Part shown: positions 10,853 through 19,319 of the stretch, piece by piece
How positions within the stretch are numbered: the stretch's first letter is position 1
How the letters are laid out: the number at the start of each line of letters is the position of its first letter
NCBI RefSeq assembly: GCF_020991365.1
Contig: NZ_JAJLRA010000014.1
Location: 1-64,000 of the forward strand
Reading direction: 5' to 3'
Length of the DNA: 64,000 bases
From: Streptacidiphilus sp. ASG 303
GTDB taxonomy: Bacteria > Actinomycetota > Actinomycetes > Streptomycetales > Streptomycetaceae
Program-made: the position numbers and the translations under genes
Notes under the pieces: model-generated
What the model saw: the letters and a program-made list of their open reading frames with translations, nothing else
Told to the model about the DNA's origin: nothing
Databases searched by the model: none

Positions 10853-11701
10853 GTGTGGATGGTCTTCGTGGACGACAGCAAGACCGACCAGGTGCCCCGC
10901 GCCGGGCTCGGCCAACTCGTCGCCCTGGGGGCGGTGTTCGTGCCAGAGGACGCGCTCGGCCCCTACGCCGCCGACCTGGCGGGGCTGTGCGCGGAGCTCG
11001 GGGTGCCCGAGGGGGTCGAGCTGAAGTGGAACCCGGGCCGGGCCGCGCCGCAGTTCTGGCGCGGCGCCGGGGGGCGGCTGCGCCCGGCGTTGCGCCGCGG
11101 GATGCTCGAGCTGGCCGCGGACCACGGCATCCGCTCCGCCGTCGTCGTCTGGGACCGCGGGCACCTGGACTGGCCCATGCGGGACCGCGTGGAGCCCGCG
11201 GTCCTCGCCTACCTCTACGAGCGGATCGAGCGTTTCCTGGCCGAGCGGGACGCGCTCGGCGTGGTCGTCGCCGACGAGCCGGGGCACGCCGGCGGGTCGT
11301 GGCTGCGGGCGGCGAAAGAGCTCACCGAGTCCGGCACGCCCCACGTCGTCCCGGAGCGGGTGGTGCTGCCGATCCTCACCGCCCCCTCCCACCTGGTGCC
11401 GCACCTCCAGCTCGCCGACCTGGTCGCGGCGGCGACCACCGCCGCCGTGGCCGGGCGCCCGGCCGGACTGGAGCTGCTGGAGCCCCTGGCCCGGCTGGCC
11501 CGGCGCAACGAGGCGGGGCGGATCGGCGGCGCGGGTCTGGTCCTGTGGCCGCCGCAGCTGATGGACCTGCACTTCTGGCTGTTCGGCGAGCGGGTCTACC
11601 GGCGGCGCGGCCGGGAGCACCCCCTCGGCCCGGCCGCCGCCCCCGCGGACCGGCCCGGCCGGATCTTCCAGCGCACGGACGGCCTGGGCCGTACGGCCTG
11701 A
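10853..11701 (+). CDS. DUF3800 domain protein
   Basis: 282 residues from GTG 10853; ATG 10859 is equally possible because GGGGAGG (10842-10848) lies 4 or 10 nt away. The N-terminal FVDDSKTD, central VVVADEPGH and C-terminal HLQLADLVAAAT match the acidic signature blocks of DUF3800, a family with a predicted RNase H-like fold. The function is not established; some members sit in mobile or defence contexts, but nothing here shows that. It follows the GT87 gene by 53 nt and ends at a hairpin terminator, so the two may be co-transcribed. Confidence 0.88.
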   Translation: MWMVFVDDSKTDQVPRAGLGQLVALGAVFVPEDALGPYAADLAGLCAELGVPEGVELKWNPGRAAPQFWRGAGGRLRPALRRGMLELAADHGIRSAVVVWDRGHLDWPMRDRVEPAVLAYLYERIERFLAERDALGVVVADEPGHAGGSWLRAAKELTESGTPHVVPERVVLPILTAPSHLVPHLQLADLVAAATTAAVAGRPAGLELLEPLARLARRNEAGRIGGAGLVLWPPQLMDLHFWLFGERVYRRRGREHPLGPAAAPADRPGRIFQRTDGLGRTA

Positions 11702-11725
11702 CGGCCCGACGGACCGACGGACCGA

Positions 11726-11748
11726 CGGACCGACAGTTTGACGGTCCG
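11726..11748 (+). terminator. Hairpin terminator after DUF3800 gene
   Basis: A 7-bp stem (CGGACCG 11726-11732, CGGTCCG 11742-11748) with an AT-rich 9-nt loop, 24 nt after the DUF3800 stop. It is embedded in about three 8-bp CGACGGAC direct repeats (11708-11733). Confidence 0.6.
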
Positions 11749-12193
11749 ATGGACTGACGGACCGACCGCCCGGCGGCGCCGTCGGCCTGTCGGCCGGGGC
11801 CGCCGGGGCCGCCGGGGCCGCCGGGCGACCGCGACGCCGGACGACGGCGGGCCGGGGGCGCTGCGGCGCCGCCGCCCTCACCCCGCCGCGCGCAGCGCCT
11901 CCGCCGGCGGGGTGTCGCCGGAGACGGCGGGGATGCCCTGCCGGACGGCCGGGCAGGGCGTGGCGGACCCGCCCGGGAGCTGGGGCCGGGCGCGGCATCG
12001 CTGCTACTCTCGTCCAACCCGTGACCGGGAGCCGAACCCCCTTTCGCCGCAACGGAGTTCGGCGGCCCGTACGGCCGTCCGGCCCGGACGGCCGCCGGGC
12101 CGCACGCGGTCCCGGCGGCCCCGGGCAGGGCGGGCGAGGGCCGGCCCGGGTCCGCGGCCCACCACCGCGGGCGGGCACGGAGGGAGGGCGGAC
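11749..12193 (+). other. Intergenic region and long leader of sigma-factor gene
   Basis: No credible gene. It contains GCCGGGGCC triplications (about 11796-11824) and a second hairpin with an 8-bp stem (11935-11942 / 11952-11959). TACTCT at 12005-12010 could be a -10, giving a leader of roughly 175 nt. It ends with GGGAGGG (12182-12188) 5 nt before the ATT proposed as the sigma-factor start. Confidence 0.5.
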
Positions 12194-12877
12194 ATTCCCC
12201 AGGACACAGCCGGCGCGGAGGAGTTCCACGCGTTCTTCGAGCGCCACCACGCGGAGCTCTCCCGCCTCGCCCACCTGCTCACCGGCGACCCCGACTCCGC
12301 CGACGACCTCGCCGCCGACGCGCTCGTCGAGGTGTGGCGCCACTGGGACCGGGTCCGTGCGGCCGACTGCCCTGCCGCCTACGCCCGGGGGATCGTCGCC
12401 AACCTGGCCCGCAGCCGCATCCGCTCCCTCAGCAGGGAGCGGCGGCGCGTCGGGGTGGCGGCCGCGCTGTGGCGGGACCGCTCCGACGACCCCGACGTGC
12501 CCGCCGTGCTCGACGTGCGCACCGCCCTGGACCGGCTGCCGTTCCGCAAGCGGGCGTGCGTGGTGCTGCGGCACGCCTTCGACCTGTCCGAGCAGGAGAC
12601 CGCGCGGGTGCTCGGCATCTCGGTCGGCACCGTGAAGAGCCAGACCTCGCGCGGCGCCGCGCAGTTGGAGGCGCTGCTGAGGCCGGCCGCGGCCGACGCC
12701 CCGTACGATGCGCGGGTCCCGGCGGGCGCGGCGGCCCCCGGCCGCGGCGGCGGACCGGGCGGCGCGGCCGGCGGCGGGGCGGGCGGCGACCCGTCGGCGC
12801 CGCGGCGGGCGGCGGCGCGGCGCCGCGCCCGGCGGTCGCCGGCGGCCGTCGGCGGCGGCGGCCGGGAGGAGGAGTGA
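12194..12877 (+). CDS. ECF / SigE-family RNA polymerase sigma factor, apparent ATT start
   Basis: 227 residues if started at ATT 12194. Region 2 spans about residues 10-80 (FHAFFERHHAELSRLAHLLTGDPDSADDLAADALVEVWRHW). Region 4 spans about 105-160 (LPFRKRACVVLRHAFDLSEQETARVLGISVGTVKSQTSRG). The tail is Gly/Ala/Arg low complexity. No in-frame ATG, GTG or TTG exists between 11959 and the conserved domain. ATT has GGGAGGG 5 nt upstream and is where family members usually begin, so I infer a non-canonical start; a sequencing error is the alternative. The stop overlaps the start of the membrane partner gene by one base, indicating translational coupling. Confidence 0.85.
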   Translation: MPQDTAGAEEFHAFFERHHAELSRLAHLLTGDPDSADDLAADALVEVWRHWDRVRAADCPAAYARGIVANLARSRIRSLSRERRRVGVAAALWRDRSDDPDVPAVLDVRTALDRLPFRKRACVVLRHAFDLSEQETARVLGISVGTVKSQTSRGAAQLEALLRPAAADAPYDARVPAGAAAPGRGGGPGGAAGGGAGGDPSAPRRAAARRRARRSPAAVGGGGREEE

Positions 12878-13935
12878 TGCCGGGGCGGGACCACGGAGGC
12901 AGAGCCGACCGGGACGGGGCGCTGCACGCCGCGCTGCACGCCGAGGCCTCTCGGCACGCCCCGGACCGGGAGTACATCCTGCGGCGTGTGCGGCAGGCGC
13001 AGCGGGAGGGCCGTCCGCAGGAGGCCCCCCTGTGCGCCTCCTCCCCGGCGCGCCGGGAGCCGGAGCGGGACCGGCCGGGGGAGCCGGACCGGTGGGCGCC
13101 GGACCGGTGGGTGACGCGCCGGCCGCCGGGGCGCGCCTCCGGCGCGGCGGCGGCGCTGGGCGCGCTGCTGCTGGCCGGCGGGGCGGCGGCCTGGGCGGCG
13201 GCGGAGGCCCGGTTCGACGACCGGCCCTCCATCCGCATCTCCGACGGGCCGCTCGCCCCGCCGCCCGCCGCACCGGTGACGCGGAGCGCGGCCCCCGGCG
13301 GCGGCACGACGGGCCCCGCGCCCGACCGGACCGGCGGCGCCGCTCGCCCGCCGGCGGACGGCCGGCAGGTCCGGGACGGCGGCCCGGGCACGGGAACGGA
13401 GGCGTCCGCCCCGCTCCCGGTCCGCACCGTCCCGGACGGCGGGCCCCTGGAGGCGCCTGCCTGGGGGACCGCCGACCCGGGAGCGGCGGACCCGGCGGCG
13501 CCGGGGTCGGTGCCGGCGCCGGACGCCTCGGGGGCCGCCGTCGAGGACCGCTTCCTGCGGGCGGCCGGCGCGGTGGACCCGCACTCCACGGACACCTGGG
13601 AGCAGGGCGACGTGACCGTGACGACGGACAGGGCCCTCCGGTCCCTCCGGGTGGAGGTGCGGATCGCCCGCACGGCGGGCGTGGCCGCGCCGACCACCTG
13701 GACCGGGCCCGGCCCGGACGCCGTCGGCACGGCGGTCGAGGAGAGCGGCAGCGAGATCGTCTACCGCTTCACCCTGCGCGGCGGCACGGTGCTGCAGCCG
13801 GGCGCGTACGTCTTCGCCGTCAGGTTCGACCACGCGCGGGGGGCGCGGGACCCGGGGCAGGACCGCTGGACGGCCTCCGCCTCCGCGGTGGACGGCACCG
13901 CCGGATCGGCGTCCGTGCACGGCGTGTTCCGCTGA
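12877..13935 (+). CDS. One-pass membrane protein coupled to the sigma factor; candidate anti-sigma
   Basis: 352 residues from ATG 12877, overlapping the sigma-factor TGA. The cytoplasmic N-terminus (~85 aa) has a helical segment LHAALHAEASRHAPDREYILRRVRQAQ. One transmembrane segment follows (AAAALGALLLAGGAAAWAAAE, about residues 89-109), then a Pro/Gly-rich spacer, then an extracytoplasmic domain of about 130 residues (from EDRFLRAAGAVDPHSTDTWEQGDVTVTT). There is no zinc-anti-sigma HxxxCxxC motif. Gene order and topology suggest a membrane anti-sigma or sensor, but the N-terminal helix is the only candidate sigma-binding part and this is inference. Confidence 0.8.
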   Translation: MPGRDHGGRADRDGALHAALHAEASRHAPDREYILRRVRQAQREGRPQEAPLCASSPARREPERDRPGEPDRWAPDRWVTRRPPGRASGAAAALGALLLAGGAAAWAAAEARFDDRPSIRISDGPLAPPPAAPVTRSAAPGGGTTGPAPDRTGGAARPPADGRQVRDGGPGTGTEASAPLPVRTVPDGGPLEAPAWGTADPGAADPAAPGSVPAPDASGAAVEDRFLRAAGAVDPHSTDTWEQGDVTVTTDRALRSLRVEVRIARTAGVAAPTTWTGPGPDAVGTAVEESGSEIVYRFTLRGGTVLQPGAYVFAVRFDHARGARDPGQDRWTASASAVDGTAGSASVHGVFR

Positions 13936-14069
13936 ACCGCCGCCGGGCCGCGGGCGGGGGCACCCGGGCCCGCACCCGGCCCGCCCCGCTCCGTCCCGCT
14001 CCCGTTCCCGGCCCACCACGCCCCGACCCGCTCCACCACGACCCATCGGATCCCAGGGGGGACCCCACC

Positions 14070-17000
14070 GTGACACCTCGTCGCAGGAACCGGCCGACCG
14101 GCCTGGTCCTGGGCATCGTCCTGGCGGCCGCGGCCGCCCTCACCGGGGCGGCCCCGGGCCGCCCCGCCGGACCGCCGGAGCCCTCCGCACCGGTCCCGGC
14201 CCCCGCGGAACCGGCCGCGGCCGGGGCGCCCGCGCCGGGCGGCCCGGCCGGCGGGCGGCCCGCCGACGGCCCGTACGCCGACGGCCTGTACGTCGTGCAG
14301 CTCGCCGACGCGCCCGTCGCCTCCTACGGCGGCGGCACCGCCGGGCTGCCCGCCACCCGGCCGCAGCCCGGCGCGCGGCTCGACACCGGCTCGCCCGCCG
14401 TCCGCGCCTACCGGGAGCGGCTGCGCGAGCGGCGCGGCCGGGTGCTGGCCCGGGTGCCCGGGGTCCGCCCGGTGTACTCCTACGACTACGCCCTCGACGG
14501 CTTCGCCGCGTACCTGACCGGCCGTCAGGCGGCAGAACTGGCCGCCGCCGACGGGGTGGCCTCGCTGGAGCGCAGCGAACTGCTGCCCGTGGAGAGCGTC
14601 TCCACCGCGGGCCTCCTCGGCCTGTCCGGGTCGGGCGGCGTGTGGGAGCGGCGGTTCGGGGGCGCCGCGCACGCCGGCGAGGGGGTGGTCATCGGGGTGG
14701 TGGACTCCGGCTTCACCCCCGAGAGCCCGCTCTTCGCCCCGCTGCCCGAACCGCGCCCCGACGCGGAGGTGGTCGCGCGCCACTGGAAGGGCTCCTGCGA
14801 CCCCGGGGAGGAGGCCCCGGTCTCCTGCAGCAACAAGGTGATCGGCGCCCGCTACTACCACCAGGGCGTCACCCCGGTCGCCGCCGAGTACCTCTCGCCC
14901 CGCGACCACGGCGGCCACGGCACCCACACCGCCTCCACCGCCGCCGGCGACGCCGGGGTGGAGGCCGTGGTGAACGGCACCCCGGCGGGCGAGGCGGGCG
15001 GCGTGGCCCCGGCCGCCCGGCTCGCGGTCTACAAGGCCTGCTGGACCGTCGACGCCGACGGCAACCAGGCCTGCGCCACCGCGGACACCGTCGCCGCCGT
15101 CGACCAGGCGGTCGCCGACGGCGTGGACGTCCTCAACTACTCGGTGTCCGGCTCCACCTCCTCGGTGGTGAACTCCGTGGAGGCCGCCTTCTACAACGCC
15201 GCCCACGCGGGCGTGTTCGTCGCCGCCGCGGCCGGGAACTCCGACACCGGCAGGGCGGGCACGGTCGCGCACGACGCGCCCTGGGTGACGACGGTCGCCG
15301 CCTCCACCCACGACCGCCGGTACCGGACCGTGCTCACCCTCGGCGACGGCAGCACCCTCACCGGTGTCGGCACCGGCGCCGCCGTCCCCTCCGCGCCGCT
15401 GGCGGACGCCGCCGCGGCGGCCGCGGACGGCGCCGACCCGGCCCTGGCGGCCCAGTGCCGGTCCGGCTCGCTGGACCCGGGGCGGACCGCGGGCCGGATC
15501 GTGGTCTGCGAGCGCGGCGGCAACGACCGCACCGACAAGTCCCGCGCGGTGCGGGAGGCCGGCGGCGTCGGCATGGTGCTGCGCAACACGGCCGACGGCG
15601 ACACCCTGGAGGCGGACTTCCACCACGTGCCGACGGTGCACCTCGACCGGGCCGACGGCGACCGGGCCGCCGCCTACGCGCGCACCCCCGGCGCCACCGC
15701 CGCCCTCTCCGCCTCCGAGGCGTGGTCGGCGCCCGCCCCCGCCATGGCGCCGTTCTCCGCGGTCGGACCGGCCGTCGCGGGCGGCGGCGACCTGCTCAAG
15801 CCCGACCTGACCGCGCCCGGCGTCGACGTGCTCGCCGGCACGGCCCCCGACAGCGCCGACGGCAACGGCTTCGGCACCATGTCCGGCACCTCGGTCGCCG
15901 CCCCGCACGTCGCGGGCATCGCCGCCCTGCTGCTGTCGCGGCACCCGAAGTGGTCGCCCGCCGAGGTGAAGTCGGCGCTGATGACCACCGCGTACCGGAC
16001 GGACAACCGGGGCGCCCCGATCCCGGACGCCGGCGGACGGCCCGCCACCCCGTTCGCCTACGGCGCCGGGCACGTGGACCCGGACGCGGCCCTCGACCCC
16101 GGGCTGGTCTACCGGGCGGACTGGAAGGACTGGCAGAAGTACGTCTGCGCCGTCGGGCAGCGGCTGCCCGCCGGCACCGGCGCCGAGGGCTGCGACGGGG
16201 TGGAGCGGATCCAGGCCTCCGACCTCAACTCCCCCTCCGTCGCGGTGGGGGCGCTGGCCGGCACCCGGACCGTGGTGCGCAAGGTGTACAACGTCGGCGC
16301 CGCCGACGCGGTCTACACCGCCCGGGTCGAGGCGCCGCCCGGCTTCACCGCGTCGGTCTCGCCGCCGGTGCTCGCCGTGGGGGCCGGGGAGGGCGCCCGG
16401 TACAAGGTCGTGCTGACCCGGACGACGGCGCCGCTGGACACCTGGGCGTTCGGCTCCCTCACCTGGACCGACGGCGTCCACGCGGTGCGCAGCCCGGTCG
16501 CGGTGCGGCCGGTGGCGCTGGCGCCCGCGCCCGAGGCGTCGGCGGCGGGGCGCAGCGGCTCCGTACTGCTCCAGCCGCAGGCCGGCTACGCGGGGACCCT
16601 CAACGCCCGCGTGCGCGGGCTCTCCCCCGCCGAGGTGACCGTGGAGGCGCTGCACGGCGCGACGGGCGCCGCCTTCGACACCGCCCGGCCGGCGGCGGGG
16701 GACCACACGGCCGTCCGCACGGCGGCCGTGCCGGCCGGGACGCGGCTGCTGCGGTTCACCGCCGCCGCCCCGGGCGGTGCGGACGTGGACCTGTACCTCT
16801 ACCGGCGGTCCGCGACCGGGGCGCTGACCCTGTGGACCACCTCCGCCGTCCCCGGGGGCGGCTCCGAGACCGTGCAGGTCCGCAGCCCGGCCGCCGGGAC
16901 GTGGGTGCTCTTCGCCGACCTGCGCGCCGCGCCGGGCGGCGGGGGCGCGGCGGACGCCACCGTGGCCGGCTGGCTGCTGGGCGACGGGCCGGCGGGCAAC

Positions 17001-17165
17001 GCCGTCCTCGTCCCGGCCTCGGCGGCGGTGGGCACCGGCGACCGGCCGGGCTTCCGGCTGGACTGGTCGGGCCTGCAGCCGGGCCGCCGCTACCTGGGCT
17101 CGGTGGTGTGGGACGACGGCGCCCGGGTGCTGGGCTACTCCGAGGTCGAGGTGGCCGCGGACTGA
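14070..17165 (+). CDS. Secreted S8 subtilisin-like serine protease with PA domain
   Basis: 1031 residues from GTG 14070, just downstream of a G-rich ribosome site. A signal peptide (RRRNRPTGLVLGIVLAAAAALTG) is followed by an Ala/Pro spacer and an inhibitor-like propeptide (YVVQLADAPVASYGG). The catalytic domain has D212 (VVDSGF), H283 (GGHGTHTAS) and S608 (GTSVAAPHVAG). A protease-associated domain is inserted between His and Ser (RIVVCERGGNDRTDKS), and beta-sandwich domains lie near the C-terminus. It lies 134 nt after the sigma/membrane-protein pair on the same strand, so it may belong to their regulon or operon. It ends upstream of a 13-bp terminator hairpin. Confidence 0.95.
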   Translation: MTPRRRNRPTGLVLGIVLAAAAALTGAAPGRPAGPPEPSAPVPAPAEPAAAGAPAPGGPAGGRPADGPYADGLYVVQLADAPVASYGGGTAGLPATRPQPGARLDTGSPAVRAYRERLRERRGRVLARVPGVRPVYSYDYALDGFAAYLTGRQAAELAAADGVASLERSELLPVESVSTAGLLGLSGSGGVWERRFGGAAHAGEGVVIGVVDSGFTPESPLFAPLPEPRPDAEVVARHWKGSCDPGEEAPVSCSNKVIGARYYHQGVTPVAAEYLSPRDHGGHGTHTASTAAGDAGVEAVVNGTPAGEAGGVAPAARLAVYKACWTVDADGNQACATADTVAAVDQAVADGVDVLNYSVSGSTSSVVNSVEAAFYNAAHAGVFVAAAAGNSDTGRAGTVAHDAPWVTTVAASTHDRRYRTVLTLGDGSTLTGVGTGAAVPSAPLADAAAAAADGADPALAAQCRSGSLDPGRTAGRIVVCERGGNDRTDKSRAVREAGGVGMVLRNTADGDTLEADFHHVPTVHLDRADGDRAAAYARTPGATAALSASEAWSAPAPAMAPFSAVGPAVAGGGDLLKPDLTAPGVDVLAGTAPDSADGNGFGTMSGTSVAAPHVAGIAALLLSRHPKWSPAEVKSALMTTAYRTDNRGAPIPDAGGRPATPFAYGAGHVDPDAALDPGLVYRADWKDWQKYVCAVGQRLPAGTGAEGCDGVERIQASDLNSPSVAVGALAGTRTVVRKVYNVGAADAVYTARVEAPPGFTASVSPPVLAVGAGEGARYKVVLTRTTAPLDTWAFGSLTWTDGVHAVRSPVAVRPVALAPAPEASAAGRSGSVLLQPQAGYAGTLNARVRGLSPAEVTVEALHGATGAAFDTARPAAGDHTAVRTAAVPAGTRLLRFTAAAPGGADVDLYLYRRSATGALTLWTTSAVPGGGSETVQVRSPAAGTWVLFADLRAAPGGGGAADATVAGWLLGDGPAGNAVLVPASAAVGTGDRPGFRLDWSGLQPGRRYLGSVVWDDGARVLGYSEVEVAAD

Positions 17166-17175
17166 CGGGGGCCCC

Positions 17176-17222
17176 GGAGCGGTGTCCCCGAGCGGTGTCC
17201 CGGAGCGGTGGCCCCGAGCGGC
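17176..17222. repeat. Short degenerate direct repeats after the subtilase gene
   Basis: Four degenerate copies of a GAGCGGTGTCCCC-like unit directly after the protease stop codon. No function is evident. Confidence 0.6.
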
Positions 17223-17271
17223 CTCCCCCGCCGCGCCCGGGGCGCTGCTCCGGGGCGGCGTCCCGGGCGGG

Positions 17272-17307
17272 CGCCCCGGGCGGGATGAGTTCCGCCCGCC
17301 CGGGGCG
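17272..17307 (+). terminator. Strong hairpin terminator between subtilase and STAS genes
   Basis: A perfect 13-bp stem (CGCCCCGGGCGGG at 17272-17284; complement at 17295-17307) with a 10-nt loop. It is U-less, as is common in actinomycetes. The ATG at 17285 falls exactly in the loop, which argues against that codon being the STAS start. Confidence 0.75.
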
Positions 17308-17398
17308 TCTCCCCCTCGTGGGGACCGCGGCCGCCGCCGGGTGCGGCGGCGCGGCCCCGCCCGCGCCGCCCGGCGCGGACCAGGGCAGGAGGACGGCG

Positions 17399-17836
17399 TT
17401 GGACGCATCCGCGGGAGCTCCCCCGGGCCCCTCCCCGCACGTCCCTCCGGGCCCCTCACCGCACGTCCCCCCGGGCCCCTCACCGCACGTCCCACCGGAC
17501 TCCGGCCCGGCGCCCGGCCCGGGGCAGGCGCCGCGGGCGGACACCGCCGTCCTGGTCCTGGCCGGACCGCTGACCGCCGCCGACGTGCCCGGCCTGTGCG
17601 CGCGGCTGGAGGGACTGCTGTGCGGTGGCGCCGCGCGGGTCGTCTGCGACGTGGGCAGACTCGACGCCCCGGACGCGATGGCGCTGGAGGCGCTGGCCCG
17701 GCTCGGCCTCACCGCCGCGCGCCGGGGCCGGCGGATCGGGCTGCGGGGAGCGGGCGGACGGCTGCGGGCCCTGCTGGCGCTGACCGGTCTGGACGAGGTC
17801 CTGGCACTCCGCCCCTCTCCGCCGCCCGGATGCTGA
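17399..17836 (+). CDS. STAS-domain protein (anti-sigma-factor antagonist-like)
   Basis: 145 residues from TTG 17399, which has AGGAGG 6 nt upstream. The earlier in-frame ATG 17285 lies inside a terminator loop. An N-terminal low-complexity region has three PPGPSPHV repeats from a 24-bp DNA repeat (about 17425-17496). A C-terminal STAS fold (about residues 52-140) follows: TAVLVLAGPLTAADVPGLCARLEGLL, then VVCDVGRLDAPDAMALEALARLGLTA. In typical antagonists a phosphorylatable Ser/Thr follows the conserved Asp; here the segment reads RLDAPDAMALE, so the usual Ser is not apparent and switching may be absent. Convergent with the SigG-like gene. Confidence 0.82.
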   Translation: MDASAGAPPGPSPHVPPGPSPHVPPGPSPHVPPDSGPAPGPGQAPRADTAVLVLAGPLTAADVPGLCARLEGLLCGGAARVVCDVGRLDAPDAMALEALARLGLTAARRGRRIGLRGAGGRLRALLALTGLDEVLALRPSPPPGC

Positions 17837-17958
17837 CGCTCCGTCGGCCGCGGCACCCGCCCGATGCGGGGACCCCGCGTCGTGGAGCGTGCCGGGCCGG
17901 GGTACCGGGCCGCGTCAGGGACCGGGCCGGGTCGGGGCGGAGTCGCGTCAGGACCGGC

Positions 17959-18978
17959 TCACGGCTCGAGGCGGTCGGGCAGGCCGAAGAGCGGGAAGAG
18001 CGCCGCGGTGTCGAGGAACGAGGTGAGCCCGGTGACCACGCCGTCCCTGGTCTCCAGCACCTGCAGGGCCCACGGCGTGAACGAGCCCCCGGGCCCGCCG
18101 GGACGGTACTGGCCGAAGGCCGGGGAGCCGTTGGCCGCCGTCGCCACCAGCCGCGACCCGCGGCACCCGTGCCCGGTCCCGAGGAGCCAGGCCCGTATGT
18201 CGGCGTGCCCGCGCAGCCAGAGCGCGTAGGGCGGCATGGAGAGCGTGGCGTCGTCGTGGAGGACCGCGGTCAGCGCTTCGAGGTCGTACCGCTCGAAGGC
18301 GTCGACGTAGCGGGCCAGCAGGGCGCGCTGCGCCCCGTCGGCGGGGGCGGCGGGGGCGTCCCGGGCGACCCGGCCGTCGGCGACGGCGGCGCGGGCCCGC
18401 TGGAGGGCGCTGTTGACGGAGGCGACGCTCGTCCCCAGCAGCTCGGCCACCTCCGACGCCCGCCAGCGCAGCACCTCCCGCAGGATGAGCACCGCCCGCT
18501 GCCGGGGGGCGAGGTGCTGGAGGGCGGCGACGAAGGCCAGGCGGACCGTCTCCCGCTGCACGGCCACCTCGGCCGGGTCCCCCCCGGACTCCAGGACGCG
18601 ACCGTCGGGCACCGGGCCGATCCAGGCCGCCTCGGGCAGGCCGGGGGCGAGTGCGGTGTCCGCCGTGGCGGGGGACGACAGGTCCATCGGCCGGGCGCGC
18701 CGCTCGCGGCCCCGGACCATGTCGAGGCAGACGTTGGTGGCGATCCGGTACAGCCAGGACCGCAGCGAGGAGCGCCCCTCGAAGCGGTCGTGGGACCGCC
18801 AGGCGCGGACCAGCGTCTCCTGCACCGCGTCCTCGGCCTCGAAGGCGGAGCCCAGCATGCGGTAGCAGTACCCGGTCAGCTCCCGGCGGTGGTGCTCCAG
18901 GAGGGCGTCCAGGCCGGGCGCCTCGGCATCGGCCGCGGGGGCCGCCGCGAGGGCCGTCGTCGTGGTGGGGTCGCTCAT
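17959..18978 (-). CDS. ECF sigma factor with C-terminal SnoaL-like domain (SigG type)
   Basis: 339 residues. Sigma region 2 (about 30-100) is ELTGYCYRMLGSAFEAEDAVQETLVRAWRSHDRF. Region 4 (about 150-210) is LAPRQRAVLILREVLRWRASEVAELLGTSVASVNSALQRARA. A SnoaL/NTF2-like domain follows (from RYVDAFERYDLEALTAVLHDDATLSMPPYALWLRG). This architecture matches SigG-like ECF factors, in which the C-terminal domain is thought to replace a separate anti-sigma factor. ATG 18978 follows a GAGGTG-containing site. The upstream region carries a six-copy 16-bp tandem array that may affect its promoter. Confidence 0.92.
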   Translation of the reverse strand: MSDPTTTTALAAAPAADAEAPGLDALLEHHRRELTGYCYRMLGSAFEAEDAVQETLVRAWRSHDRFEGRSSLRSWLYRIATNVCLDMVRGRERRARPMDLSSPATADTALAPGLPEAAWIGPVPDGRVLESGGDPAEVAVQRETVRLAFVAALQHLAPRQRAVLILREVLRWRASEVAELLGTSVASVNSALQRARAAVADGRVARDAPAAPADGAQRALLARYVDAFERYDLEALTAVLHDDATLSMPPYALWLRGHADIRAWLLGTGHGCRGSRLVATAANGSPAFGQYRPGGPGGSFTPWALQVLETRDGVVTGLTSFLDTAALFPLFGLPDRLEP

Positions 18979-19202
18979 CGGGGACACCTCTGTCGCCTCG
19001 GGGACCGGCACCACGCACCCTACGCGCGCCCACCGACAACGGGCCGCCGCCGGACGGGTGACCGGGGGGAGCGCGGGCCCGGCCGAGGGCGGGCGCGGCG
19101 CGCGGCGCGCGGTGCGACCGGGGGGAGGCGGCGGAGGGAGACGGCGGAAGGAGGCGGACGGGCGGGGGGAAGGCGTAGCAGCGGGGGCCCGGGACGGGGC
19201 GG

Positions 19203-19298
19203 CGGTCCGGCCGGGGGACGGTCCGGCCGGGGGACGGTCCGGCCGGGGGACGGTCCGGCCGGGGGACGGTCCGGCCGGGGGACGGTCCGGCCGGGGCG
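19203..19298. repeat. Tandem array: six 16-bp repeats upstream of SigG-like gene
   Basis: Six consecutive copies of CGGTCCGGCCGGGGGA; the last copy diverges at its end. It lies in the 341-bp gap between the GH95 stop and the sigma-factor start, about 225-320 bp upstream of the sigma gene. Each unit contains the self-complementary core CCGGCCGG. The rest of the gap (18979-19202) shows no gene. Confidence 0.95.
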
Positions 19299-19319
19299 GG
19301 GTCCGCCCCGCCGGACCGG

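Noticed and set aside
11738-12193. N-terminal extension of the sigma factor from an upstream start
   Set aside because: The residues are Arg/Pro/Gly filler unlike any sigma factor; an in-frame GTG near 11959 lacks a good ribosome site and would add about 78 such residues.
19203-19298. CRISPR-like array
   Set aside because: Repeats are contiguous with no spacers and no cas genes nearby; same reasoning for 47006-47107.
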